Shown here in pieces: positions 24,672 through 33,492 of a stretch of 64,000 nt of DNA. Positions within the stretch are counted from its first letter, which is position 1. Each line of letters opens with the position of its first letter. Source of the stretch: Thermococcus piezophilus. Its GTDB lineage: Archaea; Methanobacteriota_B; Thermococci; Thermococcales; Thermococcaceae. Under the pieces are notes generated by a model. The model did no database searches and was not told where the DNA came from. It saw only the letters and a list, made by a program, of their open reading frames with translations. The stretch spans positions 1,260,219-1,324,218 of the forward strand of contig NZ_CP015520.1 in the NCBI RefSeq assembly GCF_001647085.1, read 5' to 3'. Position numbers and translations under genes: made by a program.

Positions 24672-26237
24672 ATGGATGTGGTTGGACTGACACCAATCAT
24701 TCCAGTACTGTTTGCCTTTGGCCTTCCTCTTACGTCGATTATTATCAAGGGCAACAGGAAGATAATCCAGGCTTATGCTTTGGTGGGCACGGGATTAACT
24801 TTAATCAGTGCCTTTAAGCTCTTCCAGCTGGCCTACTCCTCGGATAAACCGCTGATTTACACCTTTGGTAAGTGGGTCGCTCCGATAGGCATAATCTACG
24901 AGGTTGACAGAACTAGCGCTCTCATAGCCCTGGTTACAGCTGCCCTGATGTTCCTGATTGCGATTTACAGTTACCGTTATTTGGAGCACGAGGAGGGCTT
25001 AGAGTGGTACTATACCCTCTACCTCGGCCTTGAGGCTGGTTTACTCGGCGTTCTCCTTACGGGTGATGCATTCAACCTCTTCGTCATGATTGAAGTAACA
25101 AGCATCGCAGCATACGCCCTCGTGGCGTTCTACAGGGGAAGGAGGGATGCCGTGCACGCTGCTCTTAAGTACGCATTCATAGGCGCCATAGGAACCACCA
25201 TGTACTTCCTCGCGCTTGGAATACTCTACGGCGCCTTTGGCACGGTTAATCTTGCCGATTTGACGGCAAAGGTTCACGGAATGGACTTCCCTCTAACTGG
25301 TGCTCCAGTTGGGGATATCGTAGTTGCCTCGGGTGTTGCTTTGGCCTTGGCCACCTGGGCGTTCTTGATTAAGTCCGCCATAGTCCCGAACCACTTCTGG
25401 CTCCCAGAAGCCCACCCAGCAGCGCCGAGTTCAATCTCGGCTGTACTCTCCGGACTGGTCGTCAACGTCGGTGTTTACTCACTCATCAGGTTCCTCTACA
25501 CCGTCTATGGCGGCGAACTCGCACCGGGCTTGGCGAAAGTAGTTGGTACCCTTGGAACGGTGCTCATTGCCCTTGGTGCAATCTCGGCACTCTTCGGGGC
25601 CCTTATGATGAACGCCCAGAGAGACGTGAAGAAGCTCATCGCCTACTCCACGATAATGCACATGGGTTATCTGTTCATGGCCGTTGGCCTGGGCACCCAA
25701 CTTGGACTCCAAGCGGCACTTTTCCACATCATTAACCATGCCATCGCCAAGGCCCTCCTCTTCCTCGCCGCTGGGATGTTCATCCATGCCGCTGGCTCAA
25801 GGGACATCTCGGACCTGGCAGGCCTCGGCAGGCAGATGCCCGTCGCCACCTTCAGCCTGGCCATAGCAACGCTGAGCCTCGTCGGAATCCCGCCATTCAA
25901 CGTGTTCTTCAGCAAATTGTTGCTCTTCAACGCTTTGATGGAGAAAAGCTTTGCCCTAGCAATGGTCATAGTTGTCAGCTCAGTCACTGCGCTCGTTGCC
26001 TACATGCGCGTCCTCTACAGGGTATGGCTCGGCAAGCCGTCCAGAGAAGTGGTAATGGGAGAATCCGGGAGCATGGCATTCGTGGTGCTCCTGCTGGCGG
26101 CTGCGGTTGTTGTGATCGGCCTCGCCGCGCCGGTGATACTCCAGCACTACATCGAACCTGCCGCGGCCCAGACGATGGACTACAGGCTTTACATTCAAAC
26201 CGCCTTGGAGTATGCATCAAGATTAAAAATCCTCTAA
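24672..26237 (+). CDS. mnhD: Na+/H+ antiporter subunit MnhD/MrpD
   Basis: 521 residues from ATG 24672, with GGTGAGG upstream; the longer frame starting at 24630 overlaps mnhE without a ribosome site. About 14 helices, with FLIKSAIVPNHFWLPEAHP and PSSISAVLSGLVVNVGVYSL carrying the conserved lysine of ion-translocating subunits. It probably exchanges Na+ for H+, turning the hydrogenase's ion movement into a sodium gradient for ATP synthesis, as proposed for formate-grown Thermococcus onnurineus. Confidence 0.9.
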   Translation: MDVVGLTPIIPVLFAFGLPLTSIIIKGNRKIIQAYALVGTGLTLISAFKLFQLAYSSDKPLIYTFGKWVAPIGIIYEVDRTSALIALVTAALMFLIAIYSYRYLEHEEGLEWYYTLYLGLEAGLLGVLLTGDAFNLFVMIEVTSIAAYALVAFYRGRRDAVHAALKYAFIGAIGTTMYFLALGILYGAFGTVNLADLTAKVHGMDFPLTGAPVGDIVVASGVALALATWAFLIKSAIVPNHFWLPEAHPAAPSSISAVLSGLVVNVGVYSLIRFLYTVYGGELAPGLAKVVGTLGTVLIALGAISALFGALMMNAQRDVKKLIAYSTIMHMGYLFMAVGLGTQLGLQAALFHIINHAIAKALLFLAAGMFIHAAGSRDISDLAGLGRQMPVATFSLAIATLSLVGIPPFNVFFSKLLLFNALMEKSFALAMVIVVSSVTALVAYMRVLYRVWLGKPSREVVMGESGSMAFVVLLLAAAVVVIGLAAPVILQHYIEPAAAQTMDYRLYIQTALEYASRLKIL

Positions 26238-26263
26238 ATCTTTCAATTTTTGGAGGTGTTGGA

Positions 26264-26704
26264 ATGAGCATTGAGGCAGCAAAGCAAAAGCTTTTTCAGC
26301 GGATAATGAAATTCTACAGTGACAATCTGCTCTCCGTGGTCTTCTATGGGGCACACCTGAAGGACGAGCTGGATGAGATTGATGTCCTTGTAATCATTGA
26401 TAAGCCCTATGACCCGGTCAAGCTCAACCGGGTGGCGGACTTTATAGAAAACATCAAGGAGCCCGTTGAGGAGGAGTATGGCTATTTCATAGCTTTCGAG
26501 CTCTACACCAGGGAAGAGGCGGAGAACTTTCACTCGTCCTTCCTCGACGTTGCCAAGGCCCACGAGATTGCCTACGACAGAGACAACTACTTCCAGAACC
26601 TGCTCAGAGAGATGCTAAATCCTAAGAAGACTATAGAGTACGTGAAGTACATAAGTACCATCGAGTACATCCCGGTGGAAAATGAGCAAAGGGAGGAGAA
26701 ATGA
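26264..26704 (+). CDS. Nucleotidyltransferase-like protein of unknown role
   Basis: 146 residues from ATG 26264 behind GGAGGTG at 26252-26258. The segment [20 protein letters not shown] resembles the G-S...D-x-D region of minimal nucleotidyltransferases (MNT/DUF4898-type), though the serine after glycine is replaced and catalysis may be lost. It follows mnhD by 26 bases and overlaps mobA by four bases, so it may be transcribed with either. Function unknown. Confidence 0.6.
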   Translation: MSIEAAKQKLFQRIMKFYSDNLLSVVFYGAHLKDELDEIDVLVIIDKPYDPVKLNRVADFIENIKEPVEEEYGYFIAFELYTREEAENFHSSFLDVAKAHEIAYDRDNYFQNLLREMLNPKKTIEYVKYISTIEYIPVENEQREEK

Positions 26705-27282
26705 TAGGAGCCGTTCTGGCGGGGGGACAGGGAAGGCGTTTCGGGGGCGATAAGCTGCTCTTCAGGATAGACGGAAAGCCCCTCATAGCTTACGCCATCG
26801 AGAGCCTCGAGGCCGCTAGGGGGATAGACGAGGTCGTGATAGTTGCCTCTCCAAAGAATGCGGGAAACATGGAAAAACTCGGCTACGAGGTCATCGTTGA
26901 CGGGCTGATGGTCGGTCCCATAGGGGGCATCTACACTGCATTGAGCCTCGGTGATGCCTTCGTGGTAGCTGGGGACATGCCCCTAATAGTCACAGAATTC
27001 GTTGATTACATAATCCATGAATTCAGGAAAAGTGGAAAAGCGGTCTGCGTTCCGCGCTGGAGCAACGGCTACCTGGAGCCACTGCACGCGACCTACTCTG
27101 CGGGGTTCAGAAAAATCCTCGAGGAGCAGATTACGAGCGGGGACTACATGATAAGGAAAGCCATAGAGAGGATCAACACCTGCTACCTGCCGATAGAGGA
27201 GCTCCCGGAGAGGTGGCGCGAGAGCTTTTTCAACGTGAACAGAAAGGAGGATTTGAGAAAGTTTCCTAAGTCCTCTTTCTAA
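26701..27282 (+). CDS. mobA: Molybdenum cofactor guanylyltransferase (MobA-like)
   Basis: 193 residues. [15 protein letters not shown] is the nucleotide-binding motif of MobA, and VAGDMPLI is the metal-binding GDMP motif. MobA attaches GMP to molybdopterin to give the MGD cofactor needed by FdhA-type enzymes. Its place directly after the formate hydrogenlyase cluster supports supply of cofactor to FdhA. Length is normal and the frame is intact. Confidence 0.87.
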   Translation: MIGAVLAGGQGRRFGGDKLLFRIDGKPLIAYAIESLEAARGIDEVVIVASPKNAGNMEKLGYEVIVDGLMVGPIGGIYTALSLGDAFVVAGDMPLIVTEFVDYIIHEFRKSGKAVCVPRWSNGYLEPLHATYSAGFRKILEEQITSGDYMIRKAIERINTCYLPIEELPERWRESFFNVNRKEDLRKFPKSSF

Positions 27283-27286
27283 TCCG

Positions 27287-27490
27287 CTATTTCTTGGCCT
27301 CTGGCAAATATGCTACGGTCAAGGCCAGAAGGGGGAACGAGCCGAGAAGAATTCTGTCGAGGTAGTAAGTCAGGAACGCCAAAGTCAAGAGACCGTCTTT
27401 CAGCTTCTCCCCGTTGCTGGTCTCTTCCATAAAGTCGAGCAGAAAGAAAACGAAGGAAGCAACGGATGAGGGGGATGAAAATAATCCTCA
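27287..27490 (-). pseudogene. Remnant of a small membrane protein gene (frameshift)
   Basis: On the minus strand, one frame gives RIIFIPLI and then, after a shift near 27466, a second frame gives VASFVFFLLDF, a short polar stretch, LLTLAFLTYYLDRILLG and a final hydrophobic segment ending AKK before a TAG at 27287-27289. Joined, these make a plausible membrane protein of about 65 residues, but no in-frame ATG with a ribosome site is found. I read it as decayed; a sequencing slip is also possible. Confidence 0.35.
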
Positions 27491-27500
27491 GGTCATTCCT

Positions 27501-27977
27501 TCATCCCTGTGAGTTGAGAATTTTGGCAATGGTCTCAGCAAGTAGCTCGGCTTTTTCCTTTATCACCTCGGTCGGCTCCTCGAAGAGGCCCATCAAGCGG
27601 GGCTGGCAGCCGATAAGGATGAACTCAGCATTTACCATTGTCTTCATGAACCGCGTTATGAACTTGAGGGGAAGCCCGTGGGTAGACACTGCCTCGCCCA
27701 AGGTTCCCTCAGGGTCGGCTACGACGAGCTCTCCATGCTTTCCGCCGAAGTCCACGGCATCAATGAAGACCACTAAGTCGGGCTTAAACTCCGCTATCCT
27801 GCCCGTGTAGTTCTCTGGCACTTCCCCGCAGTTGAGTACGAGGACGTTTTCTTTCTTGATGAGTTCCTTCAGCCTCTTTGCGACGAGAACGCCAAAGGCG
27901 TCGTCTCCGCGAATGTCGTTCCCGATACCGCAGATTACAACCCTCTTAGCGTTCTGGAAGAGTTTTTCAAGTTCCAT
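27501..27977 (-). CDS. hycI: Hydrogenase maturation endopeptidase (HycI family)
   Basis: 158 residues. GIGNDIRGDDAFG is the conserved G-x-N-x-x-x-x-D-D/E nickel-sensing motif, and FIDAVDFGG and STHGLPL are the further metal-site blocks. HycI-type proteases remove the C-terminal tail of the large subunit after nickel insertion. The likely local substrate is the HycE-like protein at 18708-20459, which has the DPCYSCTER cleavage context. It is downstream of hypB and hypA on the same strand, 27 bases after hypB. Confidence 0.88.
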   Translation of the reverse strand: MELEKLFQNAKRVVICGIGNDIRGDDAFGVLVAKRLKELIKKENVLVLNCGEVPENYTGRIAEFKPDLVVFIDAVDFGGKHGELVVADPEGTLGEAVSTHGLPLKFITRFMKTMVNAEFILIGCQPRLMGLFEEPTEVIKEKAELLAETIAKILNSQG

Positions 27978-28004
27978 CGTTTCACCCCAGAAGAAAATAG
28001 GAAA

Positions 28005-28736
28005 TTAGAGCTTCTCCACCACTTCCCTTATCTTTTCCGCGAACTCCGTCTTCAGGAGCTCCTCTGGTTTCCCTATCTTCTCCTCCAGGTCAGTGTAGAA
28101 CGGGATCCCTGCCAAGTACGAGACGTCAAGCTTCTCCGCCAGCTCCTTCACATCCTTCTCATCGTTTAGTTTCATGTTCTCGATAACACCAACGATCTTG
28201 TGCTTCTCTGCCTTAAGGAGCTCTATCAGCTTCCTCACTACGTTGAGGGCCAGCTTTGACGGCGTTGCAACGACGATGAATTCTCCACCCTTAAGGAACC
28301 TCAGCACGTCGAGGAACTGGTCTCCCAGACCTGGAGGCATGTCAATGATGAGATAGTCCAGCTCATCCCAGCGCGTTATGGTGAGGAGCTCTATTAGAGC
28401 GTCGCTCACCTCCATTCCCCTCATAGGGGTTGGCTTATCCTCTGAGTAGTACACAATGCTCATGAACTTTATTCCGTGAACCGTCGGGGGAACAACGCCC
28501 TTGTCCTCCTCCGGGAACTCCTTCGGCTCGAAGCCGAGGACTACGTGGTCGCTCGCACCGTGGAAGTCGAGGTCGAGGAGGCCAACTTTATAGCCCTTCT
28601 CGGCAAGAACGAGGGCGAGAGTTGTCGCGGTTAGGGACTTTCCAACGCCACCCTTGCCGCTGACAACTGGGATTATGCGCTCTACCCTTTCAAGCCTCGC
28701 CTCTATGCCCTTGACGCGGGGATCTATGGCTATCAT
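28005..28736 (-). CDS. hypB: HypB, Mrp/MinD-type ATPase of Thermococcales (nickel insertion)
   Basis: 243 residues. VVSGKGGVGKSLT is a deviant Walker A, and DLDFHGAS and IIDMPPGLGD follow, as in Mrp/MinD ATPases. It lacks the GTPase motifs and histidine-rich tail of bacterial HypB. In Thermococcus kodakarensis the gene next to hypA encodes exactly this atypical HypB, an ATPase that forms a complex with HypA for nickel delivery. The four-base overlap with hypA supports that pair here. Confidence 0.85.
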   Translation of the reverse strand: MIAIDPRVKGIEARLERVERIIPVVSGKGGVGKSLTATTLALVLAEKGYKVGLLDLDFHGASDHVVLGFEPKEFPEEDKGVVPPTVHGIKFMSIVYYSEDKPTPMRGMEVSDALIELLTITRWDELDYLIIDMPPGLGDQFLDVLRFLKGGEFIVVATPSKLALNVVRKLIELLKAEKHKIVGVIENMKLNDEKDVKELAEKLDVSYLAGIPFYTDLEEKIGKPEELLKTEFAEKIREVVEKL

Positions 28737-29152
28737 GCCTCTCCCTCCTTCTCGATTTTTATCCCGCTTATGTAAACTCCTCTGCCCTGGATGACTTCGA
28801 AATCGTGGCTACCGCACTTCGGACACGCTAAAAAGGCGTGAACAACCTCTGGAATGAAGTGTATGTCCTCTTTTATGCGTTCGTCAAATCTGTCCCTGAC
28901 TTCCTTGAGCTTCCACTCGTGGCCGCAGCTCCTGCACCTGAAGACTGCCTCTTCCTCGATGAACTCTATCTCGGCTCCTTCTCCTATGGTGCCCTTGAGG
29001 AGTTCCCTCATGGCAAATTCGACTATCTCGGCGTTGACATCCTGGAGCTCTCCGAGGACTACCTGGATTGCCAGAAGCTTTTTTGCGCCCTCCCTCTGGA
29101 CGTAGTCGAGGGCGGTCCTAACTATTCCATCAGCCAGAGCCCACTCGTGCAT
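28733..29152 (-). CDS. hypA: Hydrogenase nickel-incorporation protein HypA
   Basis: 139 residues from ATG 29152, giving the family N terminus MHEWALADGI in which His2 is a nickel ligand. A GGTGAT ribosome site precedes it; the upstream in-frame extension to 29230 would hide the ligand. The zinc site is formed by CRSC and CPKC. A long insert between the two CxxC pairs is typical of Thermococcales HypA. The TATA box CTTTTTAAGG (minus strand) lies near 29183-29193. Confidence 0.93.
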   Translation of the reverse strand: MHEWALADGIVRTALDYVQREGAKKLLAIQVVLGELQDVNAEIVEFAMRELLKGTIGEGAEIEFIEEEAVFRCRSCGHEWKLKEVRDRFDERIKEDIHFIPEVVHAFLACPKCGSHDFEVIQGRGVYISGIKIEKEGEA

Positions 29153-29298
29153 GGTATCACCGCTAACTTTCTGGGTAGTTCCCTTAAAAAGTGTTGAGTT
29201 TTCCAATGTTATGTTTACGTTATCTTTCACTTGGAACTTCCCAATTTTGGCCTCAAAATGCTTTTAAGCCTCTCCCCCGACTGCTTCTGGGGAGGGGA

Positions 29299-30011
29299 AT
29301 GGTACACGGCCACTCCCACGAGGGCATGAAATCTAGGATTGTCTTCTCCATAGTTCTGAACTTCGTAATAACGCTTGCCGAGGTCGTAGGAGGAATCCTC
29401 TCCGGGAGTTTAGCTCTCCTGAGCGACTCGCTCCACAACTTCAGCGACGCGATGAGTCTTTTAGCGAGCTATCTAGCGATAAGAATCGGCGAACGCGAGA
29501 GAAACGAGAAGTACACCTTTGGCTACAAGAGGGCCGAGATACTCGTCACCTTTGTCAACTCTGCCGTCCTCGTCGGCGTCGCCCTCTTCCTGCTCGTGGA
29601 GGCCTACAAGCGCTTCAGGGACCCCAATCCCATAGACACCGACCTCATACTCGTGGTGGCGATTATTGGACTTCTGGCGAACCTTCTCTCTGTTCTCCTC
29701 CTCCACGAGCACGCCCACGAGAGCATCAACGTCCGCTCCGCTTACCTTCACCTCGTGAGCGACACGCTGTCTTCGGTGGCTGTGGTGGCCGGCGGTCTGG
29801 CCATAAGATACTACGGCCCCCTCTGGATCGATCCCCTCGTTACCATACTCATTTCACTCTACATCCTCCGTGAGGGCTACTTAAAGAAAGCGTTGATGTT
29901 CTCATGGAGGCATCGCCCGGGCTTGACTTCGATGCAATAAAGGCAGAACTTGAGTCAATTCCCGGCGTTAAAAATGCTCAGCGTATCATTGACGAGATCA
30001 AAAAGATTTAG
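29299..30011 (+). pseudogene. CDF-family divalent cation transporter, frameshifted and with shortened C-terminal domain
   Basis: Start ATG 29299 (MVHGHSHEG). Six-helix CDF core is intact, with the zinc-site residues SLALLSDSLHNFSDA and a later SAYLHLVSDTLSS. Near 29880-29888 the frame breaks: frame 1 ends at TAA 29940 after MFSWRHRPG, while the minus-one frame reads KESVDVLMEASPGLDFDAI and continues to TAG 30011, which is the expected cytosolic domain. That domain also seems to lack the middle HHxHxW strand region. One missing base accounts for the shift. Real inactivation, programmed slippage at TTAAAGAAA, or an assembly error are all open. Confidence 0.7.
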
Positions 30012-30086
30012 AAGGGTGAAACAGGAAAAGTGAGAGCACCACTTTGGTTCTCCATATTTCTTAGATGAAACCACTCATACCCTGCC

Positions 30087-31100
30087 TCATGTTTTGGGGC
30101 CGGAAAGTACGTGCACGATAGTTTTAACCCCCGTTACAGTCCACATTGCTAGGAGCAGCCAGTACAGGGCGAAGCCGAAGTTAACGATTGAACTTATTCC
30201 GAAAGTCGTCCCAACGTTGTATGTGGCACTTACGTAGGCTCCGAAGGGGAATATAAAGGCCCACCAGGCTAAACTATAGGGCAGGTTGAGCTTTCTGATG
30301 TAGTGGATGGTCAGCAGGACTGCCATGACGAACCACCAGACGCCGAAGCCCCAGAAGAACAAGCCAAAAGCTAAGAGCGGTTCCTTGACGGGTATGAAAT
30401 CGGAAGCTTTAACGAGGGCGTAGAGGGTTGAGGTTCCAGCCCCTATCGGACCGAGGTTTATCCATATCGAAGGCGCTATGCTGCAGGGCATCGGCTCGTG
30501 AGTTATGAGTCTATACATCACAATGGCAAAGAGTGCTAAATACAGGAAGAACCCAGCGCCCCAGGCGAAGTAGTTGATAAAGGTCATTAGTTCTCCAGTA
30601 GCTCCGCTGGTCAGAGTCATGAGCTTCGCCCCGCTTAGCGGAATGACTATCAGTCCCACCGGCGGAATGAACCAAGCGGGTGTTATAGTCTTGGTATCTA
30701 CCCCTTCGCTCGTGAAAACGAGGAATGGAATCATTAAGGCGAAGAATATCGTCAGCGGTGTCCCGGCGAGCCAGAAGGCCCACGCCACACTTGTATTCCC
30801 GAAGACCATGAGGTAATCGGCCGAGAGGACGAGCATCGCTATGGCTATCGTTCCGTAGAAGTTGCCGAGGACTGGATGGTGTAAATCCGCAAGCGCGTTC
30901 TCTCGGTATTTAACCCAGCGGAGAACCCACGGAATCAGCAGAACGAAGAAGAGGGCAGTGTTGAAATAAACGAGGAACTCGGCGAAATTTTCAAGGATTG
31001 TGAGCTTTGAGGAGTAAGCTTTGCTCACCAAAGCTAACGCTCCTGTGCCCATGACGCTCGCGAACCAGCTTGGGGCGAAGTCCTTTACGTTCAGCTTCAT
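30087..31100 (-). CDS. TDT/SLAC1-type membrane transporter (TehA-like)
   Basis: 337 residues from ATG 31100, with GGTGAT directly upstream and a TATA box (minus strand TTTATATATG) at about 31129-31138. About ten helices. The N-terminal FAPSWFASVMGTGAL matches the start of the tellurite-resistance/dicarboxylate transporter family (TDT, including SSU1-type sulfite exporters and plant SLAC1 anion channels). Anion or sulfite export is possible; the substrate cannot be told from sequence. Confidence 0.8.
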   Translation of the reverse strand: MKLNVKDFAPSWFASVMGTGALALVSKAYSSKLTILENFAEFLVYFNTALFFVLLIPWVLRWVKYRENALADLHHPVLGNFYGTIAIAMLVLSADYLMVFGNTSVAWAFWLAGTPLTIFFALMIPFLVFTSEGVDTKTITPAWFIPPVGLIVIPLSGAKLMTLTSGATGELMTFINYFAWGAGFFLYLALFAIVMYRLITHEPMPCSIAPSIWINLGPIGAGTSTLYALVKASDFIPVKEPLLAFGLFFWGFGVWWFVMAVLLTIHYIRKLNLPYSLAWWAFIFPFGAYVSATYNVGTTFGISSIVNFGFALYWLLLAMWTVTGVKTIVHVLSGPKT

Positions 31101-31158
31101 ATCACCACCAAGATGTATGAAAAAAATTTCATATATAAATCTTACGGCAACTGAAAGT

Positions 31159-31533
31159 TCAGAACTCGTGTCTTCCAAAGTCTCCTTTGCTTCTCCAGTC
31201 GGGGTCGGTCTTCAGCGTGCCCTTGGCGAGCCCTTCGAGAACATCTCTAACTTTTCCGCTCACGCCAGTGATTACCTGAACCCCCATGGTGTTGAAGTAG
31301 GCGATGGCTCTCCTCCCCATGCCGTAGGCAAGGACGACTTCTCCCCCGTGCTCCTTAATAAAGGCGGGTAGGTCTCCAGATTCATGCTCCTTAAAGGGTA
31401 CCTCTATAACCTCCGATCCTTTAACTGTCCCATCCTCGACATCGATGAAAACGACGTATCTGGCCCTTCCGAAGTGCTCGCAAACCTCACTCTCAAGGCC
31501 GCGATTGTCCTTTATTGGTACGGCTATCCTCAT
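31159..31533 (-). CDS. NifX/NafY-like dinitrogenase iron-molybdenum cofactor domain protein
   Basis: 124 residues from ATG 31533 (MRIAVPIKDN). The domain shows EVCEHFGRARYVVFID and GMGRRAIAYF, the fold of NifX/NafY/VnfX proteins that bind metal cofactors; free-standing copies are common in archaea without nitrogenase. It may carry an Fe-S or Mo/W species. It shares its upstream region with the divergent FmdE-like gene. Confidence 0.82.
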   Translation of the reverse strand: MRIAVPIKDNRGLESEVCEHFGRARYVVFIDVEDGTVKGSEVIEVPFKEHESGDLPAFIKEHGGEVVLAYGMGRRAIAYFNTMGVQVITGVSGKVRDVLEGLAKGTLKTDPDWRSKGDFGRHEF

Positions 31534-31664
31534 AGCATCACCATCGGCCCATAAAACCTCATTCATTAAAAACCTACCGCAACCATAAGGTTAATAGCAC
31601 CTATAATAACACTTAGACCAAAAATTATTAAAGGCGTGTTACTGTTACTGTTATTGGTGATACT

Positions 31665-32333
31665 ATGCTCGCGCTCAACCGCCTCGTGGAGGAGCGGAAC
31701 GCGGAGGAAATCCTCGAAATCGCAAAGGAATTCCACGGTCACGTCTGCCCCTATTTGGCTCTTGGAATAAGGGCCTCGCTGATAGCGATGGAGGAACTAG
31801 GTGTTGGAAGGCTCGACCACTCGGGAAGTGTTGATGAGTCCATCCTTGCCATGGTTGAAATTAATAGCTGCTTCACAGATGGCGTTCAAGTAACCACAGG
31901 ATGCACGCTGGGCAACAACTCCCTCATATACCTCGACCTTGGAAAGACAGCCCTCACACTGGTCAAGCGCTCCGCATGGGAAGGAGTCAGGGTTTACGCA
32001 GACGCCGAAAGGCTGAGGAAGTACTACCCTCCTGGAGCAGTTGAGCTCTTCAACAAGGTTGTCAAGGAGCGGAAGGGGACTGAGGAGGAAAGGAAACGCC
32101 TCTGGGAGCTATGGGAGGAGATAGCAAAAACCATGCTCTACCTCCCGAGGGAGGAGTTCAAAATCGAGCGCGTCAAGGTTCCGCCAATCGAACAGGCGCC
32201 AATAGTTGAGAGCATCCGCTGCTCTCGCTGTGGCGAGCTGGTCATGGGCAATAAAGTGGTTTACATAAACGATGAGCCCTTTTGTTTCCGCTGTGCGGGA
32301 GAAACCTACCGCGCGGTGATCGGGGGGGGATAG
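31665..32333 (+). CDS. FmdE-like protein with C-terminal zinc ribbon
   Basis: 222 residues. The N-terminal FmdE domain has FHGHVCPYLALGIRAS and the cysteine block EINSCFTDGVQVTTGCTLGN. The C terminus holds a zinc ribbon (CSRC and CFRC). FmdE was named from formylmethanofuran dehydrogenase operons, but this organism type has no methanogenesis; stand-alone FmdE proteins may handle metals. It is followed 22 bases later by a metal-type ABC importer, suggesting a shared role in uptake of iron, molybdate or tungstate. Confidence 0.85.
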   Translation: MLALNRLVEERNAEEILEIAKEFHGHVCPYLALGIRASLIAMEELGVGRLDHSGSVDESILAMVEINSCFTDGVQVTTGCTLGNNSLIYLDLGKTALTLVKRSAWEGVRVYADAERLRKYYPPGAVELFNKVVKERKGTEEERKRLWELWEEIAKTMLYLPREEFKIERVKVPPIEQAPIVESIRCSRCGELVMGNKVVYINDEPFCFRCAGETYRAVIGGG

Positions 32334-32355
32334 TTGACGTCTCGGGGGTGATTAG

Positions 32356-33492
32356 ATGAGGAAGGTTCTGGCCCTACTTCTCGTTCTGCTGGTTGTCTCT
32401 GTAAGCGGGTGCATAGGCACGACGGAAAATCCAACCAATACTGCAACCACAGAGCCCGGTTCGGCTTACGTAACTGTGACGGATCTGCTTGGAAGAACCG
32501 TTGAGGTTCCTGCAAATGTAAGCAGGGTTGTAGCCGCTGGACCTGGAGCTTTGAGGCTGATAGTTTATCTAAACGCGAGCGACATGGTGATTGGAGTCGA
32601 GGACTTCGAGAAGCGTTACAACTACGGCAGGCCCTACATACTCGCCCATCCCGAGCTCAAGGAGCTGCCCACCATAGGACCGGGTGGCCCAGGAAAGCTT
32701 CCCGATTTGGAAGCACTGGTTAAGCTCAAACCGGACGTGATATTCATTACCTACGTTGACGCCAAGACCGCCGACGACATTCAAGAGAAGACAGGCATCC
32801 CAGTTGTAGTCCTCAGCTACGGCCAGCTGGCTACCTTCGACGACGAGGAGCTCTTTAAGTCCCTCGAGCTGGCAGGTAAAATCCTCGGAAAGGAGAAGCG
32901 CGCGGAGGAGGTTATAAATTTTATCAAATCCATCCAGGACGACCTCATGAAGCGCACCGAGAACGTTGAAAGCCCGGCTGTTTACGTCGGTGGAATAGGC
33001 TACAAGGGAGCTCACGGCATAGAGAGCACTGAGGCTGATTATCCGCCCTTCGTGGTTCTTCACGCCAAGAACGTCGCTGATGAGCTCGGTGAAGGGCACA
33101 AGTTCATTGATAAGGAGCAGCTCCTTGAGTGGAACCCGGACTACATCTTCATCGATGAAGGTGGCTTAAAGCTCGTCCTTGATGACTACCAGAAAGACCC
33201 GAACTTCTACAACTCCCTCAAGGCCGTTAGAGAGGGCAACGTCTACGGAATCCTCCCGTACAACTTCTACACCACCAACATCGGAACCGCTTTAGCGGAC
33301 GCCTACTTCATCGGAAAGGTCCTTTATCCCGAGCGCTTTGAAGACGTAAGTCCAACCAAGAAGGCCGACGAGATATACACCTTCCTCCTCGGGAAGCCCG
33401 TCTATACGGAGATGGCCGAGCAGTTCGGCGGCTTTGGAAAGATCGACCTCGCCAACGGAACCGTTAAGTACTCACTGCCTACTTCACCGTGA
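32356..33492 (+). CDS. ABC transporter substrate-binding lipoprotein (FecB/BtuF/MolA-like)
   Basis: 378 residues. A signal peptide ([15 protein letters not shown]) ends in a lipobox cysteine at residue 19, followed by a Thr/Asn-rich linker. The mature part begins [19 protein letters not shown], typical of periplasmic-binding proteins of PF01497, with helical-backbone fold. Substrate could be iron chelate, cobamide, or molybdate/tungstate as in the MolBCA system of the same transporter class. It forms an operon with the permease and ATPase genes that follow. Confidence 0.87.
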   Translation: MRKVLALLLVLLVVSVSGCIGTTENPTNTATTEPGSAYVTVTDLLGRTVEVPANVSRVVAAGPGALRLIVYLNASDMVIGVEDFEKRYNYGRPYILAHPELKELPTIGPGGPGKLPDLEALVKLKPDVIFITYVDAKTADDIQEKTGIPVVVLSYGQLATFDDEELFKSLELAGKILGKEKRAEEVINFIKSIQDDLMKRTENVESPAVYVGGIGYKGAHGIESTEADYPPFVVLHAKNVADELGEGHKFIDKEQLLEWNPDYIFIDEGGLKLVLDDYQKDPNFYNSLKAVREGNVYGILPYNFYTTNIGTALADAYFIGKVLYPERFEDVSPTKKADEIYTFLLGKPVYTEMAEQFGGFGKIDLANGTVKYSLPTSP

